Source of the DNA: Alphaproteobacteria bacterium
GTDB taxonomy: Bacteria > Pseudomonadota > Alphaproteobacteria > SHVR01
Direction: 5' to 3'
NCBI GenBank assembly: GCA_009694185.1
Contig: SHVR01000023.1
Span: 1-38,723, forward strand
Length of the DNA stretch: 38,723 bases
Within the stretch, counting starts at the first letter, position 1; every line of letters starts with the position of its first letter. The translations under genes were made by a program, and so were the position numbers. Under the pieces are notes generated by a model. It ran no database searches. It saw only the letters and a list, made by a program, of their open reading frames with translations, and was not told the DNA's origin. Of this stretch, positions 1 to 7,626 are shown in pieces.

Positions 1-1
1 C

Positions 2-139
2 AAGCTCAAGGCCATCCTGCGAAAAGCCGCCGCCAGAACCGTCCCAGACCTCTGGGACGCTATTGCCAGCGCCCTCGACGCCTTTACGCCCCTTGAGTGC
101 CAAAACTATTTCGCCGCCACAGGCTATGACTGCGATTAA
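2..139 (+). CDS. IS630-family transposase, C-terminal end (cut by window edge)
   Basis: The open frame enters from the window edge and stops with TAA at 137-139. The 45 visible residues match the usual tail of IS630-family DDE transposases, with LWDAIASALDAF followed by a cysteine-containing NYFAATGYD end. Only the C-terminal tail is visible, so catalytic residues cannot be checked. IS630 elements typically insert at TA, often within CTAG. A CTAG lies at 152-155, just past the stop and exactly where the neighbouring toxin frame stops looking like a toxin. The element end is therefore placed near 152. Whether the rest of the element is intact is unknown. Confidence 0.8.
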   Translation, partial: KLKAILRKAAARTVPDLWDAIASALDAFTPLECQNYFAATGYDCD

Positions 140-152
140 GATGAATCCGTAC

Positions 153-203
153 TAGCCCTTCGAGAAACTTGGCGCTGCGACGGCTGATGTCAGGTTGGAG
201 CAT
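153..203 (-). pseudogene. RelE/ParE-type toxin, N-terminal stub cut by IS630 insertion
   Basis: An ATG at 203 lies inside the end of the antitoxin gene, in another frame, with a 14-base overlap as in many type II toxin-antitoxin pairs. The 17 codons read MLQPDISRRSAKFLEGL, which resembles the first strand and helix of RelE/ParE toxins (the ISxxAAKFLExLP pattern). Similarity ends at 153-155, where a CTAG site meets the IS630 end. The rest of the toxin is missing from the window; it could lie beyond the IS element to the left. The identification rests on about 15 residues plus gene order, so it is good but not certain. Confidence 0.55.
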
Positions 204-447
204 CGCCGCCGAGGCGCTTCAGAAGCGCGGCCGACGCCGCCGTGCCGATCGTGCCCTCCTGCTCCGCCTCGCGGGCGCGGATCGCGAGAAGCGCGTCGGC
301 CGCTTCCTCGAGGCGGGCGTAATCGGCCGCCGAAACAATGACGGCGATGGGGCGGCCCTTGCGGGTGATCGTGACCGGCGCGCGCTGGGCATCGTCGATG
401 ACGCGGCCGAACTGGTTCTGCGCTTCAGTGGAAGGGGCGGTCGACAT
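190..447 (-). CDS. Phd/YefM-family type II antitoxin, orphaned
   Basis: An 85-residue protein. Its N-terminal half (STEAQNQFGRVIDDAQ, then PVTITRKGRPIAVIVSAADY) is the Phd/YefM DNA-binding fold, in which antitoxin dimers bind their own promoter. The C-terminal part (EAADALLAIRAREAE) is the helical region that normally neutralises the toxin. The start at 447 is chosen because GGGAG sits 8 bases upstream; a longer frame from 522 would cover the promoter and operator. The toxin that should follow is reduced to a 17-codon stub by an IS630 element, so the protein has no local target. It may persist because it is harmless, or it may counter a toxin elsewhere. Confidence 0.85.
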   Translation of the reverse strand: MSTAPSTEAQNQFGRVIDDAQRAPVTITRKGRPIAVIVSAADYARLEEAADALLAIRAREAEQEGTIGTAASAALLKRLGGDAPT

Positions 448-470
448 GGCAGCACTCCCAGCGGTACCGA

Positions 471-494
471 TAGCTAAACTAGATATGTTAGCTA
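471..494. promoter_or_regulatory. Palindromic operator, probable antitoxin binding site
   Basis: TAGCTAA (471-477) and TTAGCTA (488-494) form a perfect 7-base inverted repeat with a 10-base spacer, immediately downstream of the -10 box. This is the position and geometry expected for a site at which a Phd-type antitoxin represses its own promoter. Autoregulation is inferred from the family; only the palindrome is seen. Confidence 0.6.
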
Positions 495-522
495 TTTTAG
501 GGACCCAGTAGGCCAAATTCAA
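494..522 (-). promoter_or_regulatory. Sigma-70-type promoter for the antitoxin
   Basis: On the minus strand TTGAAT (522 to 517) and TAAAAT (499 to 494) are separated by exactly 17 bases, a near-consensus -35/-10 pair. The -10 box touches the palindromic operator, and the antitoxin start lies 47 bases further on. The AT-rich patch stands out from the GC-rich surroundings. Confidence 0.65.
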
Positions 523-553
523 CTCCGCTGCCCTGGCTCGGAAATCAGGCTAA

Positions 554-1246
554 CCTCCCGGCGGACTTTACGCCGTGGTGCTGCTGGTGGTCACGCCGCA
601 GACCGTGTTCGGCGTGCTGGTCTCGGCCCAGGCGCTCATCGTCTGCCTGTTTGGCGGTGTAGGCACCCTGTGGGGGCCGGTGATCGGTGCCTCGATCCTG
701 GTGCCGCTCGCCGAGGTGCTGCACGGCGAACTCGGCGACATCGTCCCCGGCATCCAGGGCGTGGTGTATGGCCTGGCGATTATCGTCATCATTCTCTCGG
801 CGCCGGAGGGCATTTTCTGGCGCCAGCGCGACCGCTTCAAGGCCGGGCGTCCGGCGCGGGCGGGCGTTGCCATGGCGCCCGGCGTGGCGGCGGCGCCCGC
901 CATGACCCCCGCCATGACTCAGGTGGCGGCGGTTGCCCGGCCGCCCGGCGATCGCCCGCCACTGTTGGAGATCGGCGGCGTGTCGCGCTCGTTCGGTGGC
1001 TTGCGCGCCGTCGACAATGTGTCGATCACGGTCGAGGCGGGCAGTATCCACGGCATCATCGGGCCGACCGGCGCCGGCAAGAGCACCTTGTTTCGGGCCA
1101 TCTCGGGTACGGTCACGCCCGTCGCCGAGGCGCTGGAAAGCCGCGATCTCGGCTATGTGCTGGAAACCGGGCGGGTCGTCATGCGGGGGGCGCATGACGT
1201 GCTTATGGCGGACGAGCGGGTAAAGAAAGCGTATCTTGGGCTGTAA
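554..1246 (+). pseudogene. Collapsed liv transporter: LivM end, LivG start and LivF end fused in one frame
   Basis: One open frame of about 230 codons holds three partial ABC-transporter proteins. The first part, from about GLYAVVLLVV, is the last two membrane segments of a LivM-type permease (FGGVGTLWGPVIGA motif). A proline/alanine linker leads into the start of a LivG-type ATPase with Walker A GPTGAGKST. At about 1117 it jumps to the tail of a LivF-type ATPase (GYVLETGRVV then DERVKKAYLGL). The signature motif, Walker B and most of both ATPases are absent, so it cannot work as a transporter. No canonical ATG with a ribosome site is present; GTG at 575 is the first usable start. The breaks preserve the frame, which suggests deletions, or an assembly join. 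Confidence 0.75.
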
Positions 1247-1285
1247 TGGGGCCGCTCCAACGGCCTTTATGGAGGAGGAAAAGCC

Positions 1286-1771
1286 ATGTCGCGGGCTATG
1301 ATCGGGCGCCGCCAATGGATCGGCGCCGCATTGACCATCGCGGTCGCGGGTTTGGTCCCGGCCGCTGTCGAGGCCCAGCCGAAGGACGTCAAGGTGGCGA
1401 TGATCGCGCCCTTGTCGGGACCCTGGGCGCGCCAGGGCCAGCTCATGCAGATGGGCGCCGAAATGGCGATCGAGGAGATCAATGCCAAGGGCGGCATCGC
1501 GGGGCTCGGCGGCGCCAAGCTGAAACTCATCCTGGCCGACGCGGGCGACAGTACCGAGAAGGCCAAGAACGCCGCCCAGCGCATAATGGCGCAGGAACCG
1601 GACCTGGTTGGCGGCACGGGCTCGTGGCTCAGCTCCTTCACCCTCGCCGTGACCGAAGTCACGGAGCGCGCCGGGGCGCCGCTGGTCATTGCCCAGTGGC
1701 AGAAGGGCCAGCCCGTGACGGTTAATCCGCCGGAACAGGCGGTCGCGATGGCGATCTGGCCGAAGCGCTAG
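1286..1771 (+). pseudogene. Branched-chain amino acid-type periplasmic binding protein, middle deleted
   Basis: The frame begins after a strong GGAGGAGG site with an export signal containing an RRQW pair. It continues as the first lobe of a LivJ/LivK-type binding protein (KVAMIAPLSGPWARQG, then GAEMAIEEINAKGG). After ERAGAPLV it switches directly to the usual C-terminal tail of the family (IAQWQKGQPVTVNPPEQA). The protein is 161 residues long, against roughly 380-420 for the family, so most of the second lobe and hinge are gone although start, signal and stop are intact. It sits 39 bases after the collapsed liv frame and was presumably its receptor. It is unlikely to bind ligand. Confidence 0.75.
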
Positions 1772-1786
1772 GGGACCGGGCGGACC

Positions 1787-2527
1787 ATGTCGGTGGTGCC
1801 GGACTTTGCCGGCCGGGTGGCGCTGGTTACCGGCGCCTCCAGGGGTATCGGCAAGGCGATCGCGTTGGCGCTGGCGGAGGTCGGCGCCGACGTGGCCGTC
1901 AATTTCCGCGAGCGGGCCGGGGAGGGCGAGGCGGTCGTGCGGGCCATCCACGCCCTCGGCCGCCGCGCCATGATGGTCAAGGCCGACGTGTCGCGGTCGA
2001 GCGAGGTGGCGAGCATGCTGCACGTTATCGAGACCGGCCTCGGGCCCATCGACATTCTGGTCAACAATGCCGGCGTGTCCCGGCCGCTTGGTCTCGACGA
2101 GATGGACGAGGCCGCGTTCGATGCTACCATCGCCGTCAATCTGAAGTCCGCTTTTCTCTGTACCCAGGCCGTCTATCCCGGCATGCGCCTGCGCCGCTGG
2201 GGCCGCATCGTCAACATCAGCTCGGGTGCCGCGCGCGGCGCCGGCGCGGTCGGCGCCCATTACAACGCGTCCAAGGCCGGCATGGAGGGGCTCGCCCGGG
2301 GCTATGCCGCCCGGCTGGTCAAGGACGGGATCACCGTCAATTCGGTGGCGCCCTCCTTGATCGAAACCGAGATGACCGCCAACCATAGGCTCGGCAACGC
2401 GTCCAGAATCCCGGTCGGACGCTTCGACAACGTGGACGAGGTGGCGCTCGCGGTGGTCATGGTTTGCGGCAATGCCTACATGACCGGCCAAACCGTGCAG
2501 GTGAATGGCGGCCTCAACTTCATTTGA
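1787..2527 (+). CDS. SDR-family oxidoreductase (FabG-like)
   Basis: A complete 246-residue classical short-chain dehydrogenase. It has the cofactor loop TGASRGIG at 15-22, NNAG at 93-96, Ser145/146, and the catalytic pair Tyr159 and Lys163 (YNASK). An arginine right after the second strand (VNFRER) suggests NADP(H) preference. It reduces a ketone or oxidises a secondary alcohol, but the substrate cannot be told. It lies 15 bases downstream of the decayed binding-protein gene and may have been the last gene of that operon. Unlike its upstream neighbours it looks intact. Its stop overlaps the end of the convergent YaiI-like gene by 8 bases. Confidence 0.88.
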   Translation: MSVVPDFAGRVALVTGASRGIGKAIALALAEVGADVAVNFRERAGEGEAVVRAIHALGRRAMMVKADVSRSSEVASMLHVIETGLGPIDILVNNAGVSRPLGLDEMDEAAFDATIAVNLKSAFLCTQAVYPGMRLRRWGRIVNISSGAARGAGAVGAHYNASKAGMEGLARGYAARLVKDGITVNSVAPSLIETEMTANHRLGNASRIPVGRFDNVDEVALAVVMVCGNAYMTGQTVQVNGGLNFI

Positions 2528-2984
2528 GGGGTTGGGCGCGGCGGATGGCGACGATCAGGCCGTCGAGGGCCGAGAGATAGCGCGAGCGGTCGCCTTTGCC
2601 GAAGGCGGGAACGCCGCCGCCCGGGATCATCCCGGCCTCCCGGAGGTCATGCATGAGGTCGCGGGTGGCGCGGAGATTGCCCACGGTTCGTTCGTCCAGC
2701 ACGCGGCCCGTCGGCTGAATCGCCCGCCCGCCCGCCTTTACCACTCGCGCGGCCAGGGGAATGTCGTTGGTGACACAAATGTCACCGATGCCCGCTCGCC
2801 CGGCGATCCAGTCATCGGCGGCATCGAGCCCCTCGGCCACCAGGACGATTTCGACACCGGGCTGATCGGGCACGCGCACGAATCCGTGGGTGACGACGAA
2901 GACCCTGAGGCCGTGGCGCAAGGCCACCCGGTAGGTCTCGTTCTTCACCGGGCAGGCGTCGCCGTCGATATAGATGTCCAGAAT
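2520..2984 (-). CDS. YaiI/UPF0178-family protein (DUF188)
   Basis: Conserved uncharacterised family related in fold to PIN-like nucleases. It shows IYIDGDACPVKNE at the N-terminus, then VVTHGF, the acidic DDWI, ICVTNDIPLA and a basic tail (FGKGDRSRYLSALD). The start is a puzzle. Homology begins at the LDIYIDGD region, as expected for a protein of about 150 residues. GGGAG at 2991-2995 sits just upstream, but the codons at the right distance are ATT (2984) or CTG (2981), not ATG, GTG or TTG. The only canonical start is ATG at 3101, which lacks a ribosome site, adds about 40 unrelated residues and overlaps the start of the divergent gene. I therefore place the start at 2984. Confidence 0.8.
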   Translation of the reverse strand: MLDIYIDGDACPVKNETYRVALRHGLRVFVVTHGFVRVPDQPGVEIVLVAEGLDAADDWIAGRAGIGDICVTNDIPLAARVVKAGGRAIQPTGRVLDERTVGNLRATRDLMHDLREAGMIPGGGVPAFGKGDRSRYLSALDGLIVAIRRAQPLK

Positions 2985-3099
2985 AATCGTCTCCCAATGT
3001 CTTGGGCGATGGAACGGTTGGGCGATGGGACGGTTGCACTGCCGGCCGCTCTCGTTGATATTAATTCCCGCCAAGCAGATTATCGCGGGAGAACCGGCC

Positions 3100-3600
3100 A
3101 TGGGTTACACGATTGAATTATTTGCCTCCGAATGTCGCCGCCTGCTGTCGGCCGAGCCCGGCCCGGCCGGCCGGGAGAAGGTCTGCGCCGTGGTGCAAGA
3201 CGTGCTGAAGGACAAGGTCTTCGTCGCCGAGCATCTCCGGGACGACGTGCCGGAACGCAAGATTCTCCACGAGGATCCGGAATTGGGCTTCTGCATCCTG
3301 GCGCATGTCCATCATGGCGCCAAGACCAGCCCGCCCCATGATCACGGCCCCACTTGGGCCATTTACGGCCAGGCGGCCGGCGAGACCATGATGAGCGACT
3401 TCGAGGAGCTGTCGCCCGCGAGCGAGGCGGCACCGGGCAAGGTTCGCCGCGTGCGCGACTATAAGCTCACGCCCGGCATGGCCCATGTCTACAATGAGGG
3501 CCAGTTGCACGCACCGCGCCGCGACGGCCCGACGCGCCTGATCCGCATCGAGGGCAGCAATGTCGAACGGATCAAGCGCCTGAAATACGAACTGGCCTGA
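3100..3600 (+). CDS. Cupin-fold metal-dependent protein, cysteine-dioxygenase-like
   Basis: A 166-residue protein with a single cupin-type core. H80-D-H82 in PPHDHGPTWAIYG and a later H137 (EGQLHAPRR) match the three-histidine metal site of cysteine dioxygenases and related thiol dioxygenases. The reaction is not known; a small iron oxygenase or isomerase is plausible. The start at 3100 has GGGAG 8 bases upstream. It leads a tight plus-strand group with the serine hydrolase (8-base gap) and an SDR (4-base overlap), so the three products probably act on related substrates. Confidence is good for the fold and low for the substrate. Confidence 0.75.
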   Translation: MGYTIELFASECRRLLSAEPGPAGREKVCAVVQDVLKDKVFVAEHLRDDVPERKILHEDPELGFCILAHVHHGAKTSPPHDHGPTWAIYGQAAGETMMSDFEELSPASEAAPGKVRRVRDYKLTPGMAHVYNEGQLHAPRRDGPTRLIRIEGSNVERIKRLKYELA

Positions 3601-3608
3601 GACGGCGG

Positions 3609-4832
3609 ATGGACATCACGGCGACCGCCACACCCGAGGATGTGGGACTTTCTTCGGCCCGCCTCGCTCGGGTCAACCGCTGGATGGAGGCGCTGGTCGC
3701 GAGCGGCAAGCTCGCGGGCCTCGTCACCGTCGTTGCCCGGCACGGCCGGCTCGTCCATGCCGAGTGCCGGGGCAAGATGGACCTGGCGGCCGACAAGGCC
3801 ATGCGGCCCGACACCCTGTTTCGCATCTATTCGATGACCAAGCCGCTGACCAGCGCCGCCATCATGATGCTCTACGAGGAAGGGCGCTTCCAGATCGACG
3901 ACCCGATCACGCGCTTCCTGCCCGCGTTCCGCGACATGCGGGTCTATACCGGCGGCATGCGCCAGGCCTATCAGAGCGAGCCGGCGGCGCGCGACATCAC
4001 GTTCAAGGACCTGCTGACCCACACCTCGGGCCTCACCTACGGCTTCATGGAATCGACGCCGGTCGATGGCATGTACCGGGCGAACAATCTCGACTTCTCC
4101 AATGCCGAGTTACCCTTGGCCGAGATGATGGAGCGGCTGGCCGCGCTGCCGCTGCTTTGCCAGCCGGGCGCGGAATGGAACTATAGCGTCTCGACCGACG
4201 TGCTGGGCGCGCTCGTGGAAGTCATATCTGGCATGCCCTTCGACCGGTTCCTCCAGGAGCGCATCATCGGGCCGCTGGGGATGACCGATACGGGCTTCCA
4301 TGTGGCCGAGGGCCAAGGCCATCGCCTGGCCGCCAACTATATGGTGGGCGAGGGCGGCAAGCTGGCAGTGATCGACGATCCGAAGACGAGCCGCTACCTC
4401 AAGCCGCGCACGCTCTTTTCGGGGGGCGGCGGGCTGGTCTCGAGCGCCCGGGACTATCTCCGCTTCGCCGACATGCTGCGCCTGAAGGGCGAGGTTGATG
4501 GCGTGCGCCTTCTCGGCCGCAAGACCGTCGAATATATGACCCGCAACCATCTCCCCGGCGACATGGCCGACATGGGCCAGCCGCGCTTCAGCGAGTCGTC
4601 TTATGCCGGCGTCGGCTTCGGCTTGGGATTCTCGGTCACGCTCGACCCGGCCAAGGCCGGGGTCATTGGCTCCCCCGGCGAATATGCCTGGGGCGGGGCG
4701 GCCAGCACCGCCTTCTGGGTGGACCCGGTCGAGGACATGATCGTCATCCTGCTGACCCAGCTCACGCCCTCCTCGACCTACCCGATCCGGCGCGAACTTC
4801 GGGTGCTGACCTACCAGGCGATCATCGGGTGA
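3609..4832 (+). CDS. Serine hydrolase of the beta-lactamase / class C esterase family
   Basis: A 407-residue protein with the hallmarks of EstB-like esterases and class C-type serine hydrolases. The nucleophile motif is S75-M-T-K78 (S-x-x-K), the family motif THTSGLTYG lies at 137-145, and Y192-S-V fills the role of the Y-x-N motif. A glycine-rich strand (GGGGLVSSARDY) and a YAWGGAAST stretch near the end replace the usual KTG box. There is no signal peptide, so it is probably cytoplasmic and more likely an esterase or lactonase than a cell-wall enzyme. It sits between the cupin and the second SDR and overlaps the latter by 4 bases (GTGA). Confidence 0.85.
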   Translation: MDITATATPEDVGLSSARLARVNRWMEALVASGKLAGLVTVVARHGRLVHAECRGKMDLAADKAMRPDTLFRIYSMTKPLTSAAIMMLYEEGRFQIDDPITRFLPAFRDMRVYTGGMRQAYQSEPAARDITFKDLLTHTSGLTYGFMESTPVDGMYRANNLDFSNAELPLAEMMERLAALPLLCQPGAEWNYSVSTDVLGALVEVISGMPFDRFLQERIIGPLGMTDTGFHVAEGQGHRLAANYMVGEGGKLAVIDDPKTSRYLKPRTLFSGGGGLVSSARDYLRFADMLRLKGEVDGVRLLGRKTVEYMTRNHLPGDMADMGQPRFSESSYAGVGFGLGFSVTLDPAKAGVIGSPGEYAWGGAASTAFWVDPVEDMIVILLTQLTPSSTYPIRRELRVLTYQAIIG

Positions 4833-5572
4833 AAGACCTGTTCGACCTCTCCGGCAAGGTCGCCCTGGTAACGGGCGGCAGCCGGGGGCTCGGGCGTCAG
4901 ATAGTCAAGGCCTTCGCCGAACAAGGCGCCGACATCGTCGTGACCTCCCGCAAGATCGAGAATTGCCGCGCGGTCGCGGGCGAAGTCGAAGCCATGGGCC
5001 GGCGGGCACTCGCCTATGGGTGCAACGTCGCGCGCTGGGCGGAGCTGACGGGGCTGGTGGACGCGGCTTATGCCGCTTTCGGGCGGATCGATATATTGGT
5101 TAACAATGCCGGCAGTTCGCCCTTGGCGCCCTCTTCGCTCGAGACCAGCGAGGATCTGTTCGACAAGATCGTCGCGCTCAATTTCAAGGGGCCGTTCCGC
5201 CTGATGGCGCTGGTGGGCTCGCGCATGGCGGCGGGGGCGGGGGGTGCCATCATCAATATTAGCAGCGCCGCCGCCTTGCGGCCGCGCCCCGAGATCGCGC
5301 CCTATGCCGGCGCCAAGGCGGGGCTCAATGCCATCACCACGGCGTTCGCCTTCGAATATGGCCCCAAGGTGCGTGTGAACGGCATCTCGCCCGGCCGCTT
5401 TCTCACCGACATTTCCCATGCCTGGTCCGATGAGGCCCGCGAGAATAGCGCGGTGGCGCTTCGCCGCGCCGGCCGGCCGGAAGAGATCGTGACCGCCGCC
5501 CTGTATCTCGCGAGCGGCCATTCCGGTTTCACCACCGGCTCGGTCATCAGCGTCGACGGCGGCTTGCCTTGA
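4829..5572 (+). CDS. SDR-family oxidoreductase
   Basis: A 247-residue classical SDR with TGGSRGLG at 15-22, NNAG at 92-95, Ser145/146, Tyr159 and Lys163 (PYAGAKAG) and a C-terminal SVDGG. SR after the second strand (VVTSRK) suggests NADP(H). The start is GTG at 4829, which overlaps the stop of the serine hydrolase in a GTGA arrangement and implies translational coupling. In context it may oxidise or reduce the alcohol released by that esterase, but this is inference. It differs clearly in sequence from the SDR at 1787-2527, so the two are not recent duplicates. Confidence 0.88.
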   Translation: MKDLFDLSGKVALVTGGSRGLGRQIVKAFAEQGADIVVTSRKIENCRAVAGEVEAMGRRALAYGCNVARWAELTGLVDAAYAAFGRIDILVNNAGSSPLAPSSLETSEDLFDKIVALNFKGPFRLMALVGSRMAAGAGGAIINISSAAALRPRPEIAPYAGAKAGLNAITTAFAFEYGPKVRVNGISPGRFLTDISHAWSDEARENSAVALRRAGRPEEIVTAALYLASGHSGFTTGSVISVDGGLP

Positions 5573-5621
5573 GGCGCGTTTCCGGCCGGACCGGTGTGCC
5601 GGCCCGACCGGATCGACATTC

Positions 5622-5948
5622 CTAGTCGCGTTCGGCGAACACCTGCTTGGCGATCTGCGCCGCGGTCATGGCCGCCGGCCAGCCGGCATAGAAGGCCAGA
5701 TGGGTGATGATCTCGGAGATCTCGTCCTTGGTCACGCCATTGTCGAGGGCGCGATTGAGATGACCGGGAAGCTGGCGCTCGCGGCCGAGCGCGATCAGGG
5801 TAGCGACGACGATCAGGCTGCGGTCGCGCTTCTTCAGATTGGGACGTTCCCAGACGTCGCCGAACAGCACTTTCTCGGAAAGGTCGATGAGCTTGGGAAC
5901 GGTGTCGCGCACGGCGTCGCGCGATGCGGTTGCGGATGGCTTGGCCAT
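5622..5948 (-). CDS. Carboxymuconolactone decarboxylase-family protein
   Basis: A 108-residue protein of the CMD/AhpD fold. It carries the motif ITHLAFYAGWPAAMTA near residues 81-96, with His83 in the position of the conserved histidine. The C-x-x-C pair of AhpD-type peroxidase partners is absent, so a decarboxylase-like or tautomerase-like role fits better than a redox role. The true gamma-carboxymuconolactone decarboxylase (PcaC) is of similar length, but no pca genes are near, so a specific name is not warranted. The start at 5948 is supported by GGAGG 5 bases upstream. It stands alone, convergent with the SDR and divergent from the NHL-repeat gene. Confidence 0.85.
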   Translation of the reverse strand: MAKPSATASRDAVRDTVPKLIDLSEKVLFGDVWERPNLKKRDRSLIVVATLIALGRERQLPGHLNRALDNGVTKDEISEIITHLAFYAGWPAAMTAAQIAKQVFAERD

Positions 5949-6095
5949 GTTTCCTCCGGTGTGGGTGAGGGCCTGTTGCCCACCGCAATTTGGCCCGCTG
6001 GGCGGTTGCATGCAACCCGGGTGTCAAAGTGGCTGCCGTCTGGCCCCGGATCGGCTAGGGTTCGGGCAACGAGACATCCAAACGGGGGATACGCC

Positions 6096-7088
6096 ATGGC
6101 AAGCATCATGGGCAGCGGCGCCTATCAATATGAGTTTGTCGAGGGCTGGGGAAAGCTCCCCGACGGCTGGCTCTATGGCGAGGTGGCGGCGGTCGGCGTC
6201 GACAGCAAGGATAATGTCTATGTCTTCAATCGCGGCGCCCATCCGATGATCGTCTTCGACCGGGAGGGCAATTTCCTGCGCTCCTGGGGCGAGGGCATTT
6301 TTCATCGCGCCCACGGCATCCATGTGGGTCCCGACGACACGCTCTATTGCACCGACGATGGCGACCATACGGTTCGCCTCTTCACCACCATGGGCAAGCT
6401 GCGCCTCGAAATTGGCGTGCCGGAGAAGCCGGCCGGCTATATGAGCGGCCAGCCCTTCAATCGTTGCACCCACACGGCACTCTCGCCCGAGGGCGACATC
6501 TATGTGAGCGACGGCTACGGCAATAGCTGCGTGCATAAATATTCGCCCGACGGCAAGCGCCTGTTCACCTGGGGCGGGCCGGGCACCGGTCCTGGCGAGT
6601 TCAACATCGTCCATAACATCGTCACCGACGATGCGGGCTACGTCTATGTGGCCGACCGGGAGAACCACCGCGTTCAGGTGTTCGACGGCAAGGGGCGCTA
6701 TGAAGGCCAGTGGGGCAATATGCACCGGCCGTGCGGCCTCTGCATGACCAAGGGCAAGGATCCCGTCTGTTTCATCGGCGAGCTTGGGCCCGCCATGCGT
6801 GTCAACATGGAGATGCCCAATATTGGCCCGCGCATCAGTATCGTGAGCCAAAAGGGCGAACTCATCTCGCGCATCGGCGACCGCGCCAACGCCACGAACC
6901 TGAGCAAGTTCATAGCACCGCACGGGGTCGCGATCGACTCAAGGGGCGACATTTATCTGGGCGAAGTCTCGCGCACCAATTTGACCGGCATCGGCCAGCC
7001 GCCACCGCCCGGCACCGACCCGCCCTGCTTCAGCAAGCTCCGCAAGGTGGCCGGAACAGGCGGCGGCGCGGGGGCCATCCGGTTCTAG
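6096..7088 (+). CDS. NHL-repeat beta-propeller protein, peptidyl-hydroxyglycine lyase-like
   Basis: A 330-residue protein with repeated NHL blades: VAVGVDSKDNVYVFNRG, then ALSPEGDIYVSDGYGN, NIVTDDAGYVYVADRENHRVQVF and GVAIDSRGDIYLGE. The family groups with the lyase half of peptidylglycine amidating enzymes, but bacterial members of catabolic regions have mostly unknown roles. No signal peptide is visible, so it is probably cytoplasmic. The start at 6096 follows a GGGGGAT stretch, the same leader style as the enolase-superfamily gene and the TctC gene. It is convergent with the LeuD-like gene, with only 8 bases between the stops. Confidence 0.75.
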   Translation: MASIMGSGAYQYEFVEGWGKLPDGWLYGEVAAVGVDSKDNVYVFNRGAHPMIVFDREGNFLRSWGEGIFHRAHGIHVGPDDTLYCTDDGDHTVRLFTTMGKLRLEIGVPEKPAGYMSGQPFNRCTHTALSPEGDIYVSDGYGNSCVHKYSPDGKRLFTWGGPGTGPGEFNIVHNIVTDDAGYVYVADRENHRVQVFDGKGRYEGQWGNMHRPCGLCMTKGKDPVCFIGELGPAMRVNMEMPNIGPRISIVSQKGELISRIGDRANATNLSKFIAPHGVAIDSRGDIYLGEVSRTNLTGIGQPPPPGTDPPCFSKLRKVAGTGGGAGAIRF

Positions 7089-7096
7089 AGTACGGC

Positions 7097-7615
7097 TCAG
7101 GGTGCGGGCGGCGGGCGATCCCGGTTCGGCTCGATATAGCCCTGTTGCTCGAGATGGGGGTAGATGCCGCCACTCAACATCAGGTCGAGCAGCATCTTCG
7201 GGATCGGTAGTGCCTTGAGGGTGACCCCGCTCGCGCGGTTCAGAACCGTCATGTCCTCAAGCGAGACCTCGGCCGTTTGGCCCTCCTCGAAGGCAGCTCT
7301 GACACCCGGGACCTCCAGGGCGATCAGGCCGAAGTTGACGGCGTTGCGGAAAAAGAGACCATTGATCGAGTCCGCGAGCACGGCGCCCACACCCACATTG
7401 CGCAGCGAGCGCGCGGCCGGGCGGCTCGACCCCATGCCGTAATTGAGGCCGCCGACGATGATGTCGCCGGGCCGCACCTCGTCCACCCAGCCCGGCCGGT
7501 TGGCCCGGAATACCACCCGCTTCTGCTCCTCCTCGCTCGCGAACAGCATGTCGCCGGGCAGCATCAGGTCGGTGTTGATATGGTCGCCGAAGGTCCAAAC
7601 CTTGGCCCGAATCAT
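7097..7615 (-). CDS. LeuD-like small subunit of an aconitase-family hydro-lyase
   Basis: A 172-residue swivel-domain protein: GDHINTDLMLPG (10-21), YGMGSSRPAARS (59-70, the substrate-binding GSSR loop) and FFRNAVNFGL. It pairs with the large subunit encoded just upstream to form a heterodimeric hydro-lyase that dehydrates and rehydrates a malate-type acid. The start at 7615 is set by GGAGGAG directly upstream; the large-subunit stop lies 11 bases before. No leuB or leuA is nearby, so a catabolic substrate (isopropylmalate, homoaconitate, dimethylmalate or a methylcitrate relative) is as likely as leucine synthesis. Confidence 0.85.
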   Translation of the reverse strand: MIRAKVWTFGDHINTDLMLPGDMLFASEEEQKRVVFRANRPGWVDEVRPGDIIVGGLNYGMGSSRPAARSLRNVGVGAVLADSINGLFFRNAVNFGLIALEVPGVRAAFEEGQTAEVSLEDMTVLNRASGVTLKALPIPKMLLDLMLSGGIYPHLEQQGYIEPNRDRPPPAP

Positions 7616-7626
7616 GGCGCTCCTCC

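Noticed and set aside
545-2491. Minus-strand open frame of 648 codons
   Set aside because: It is antisense to the liv remnants and the SDR, rich in His, Arg, Gly and Asp, and shows no family motif: a shadow frame typical of GC-rich DNA.
3609-4832. Beta-lactamase conferring antibiotic resistance
   Set aside because: The S-x-x-K and Y-x-N-like motifs fit, but there is no signal peptide and no KTG box, and the operon is catabolic; an esterase-type member is more likely.
5580-5618. Hairpin GGCCGG...CCGGCC between the convergent SDR and decarboxylase-like genes
   Set aside because: A 6-base stem with no T tract on either strand; chance hairpins of this size are common at this GC content.
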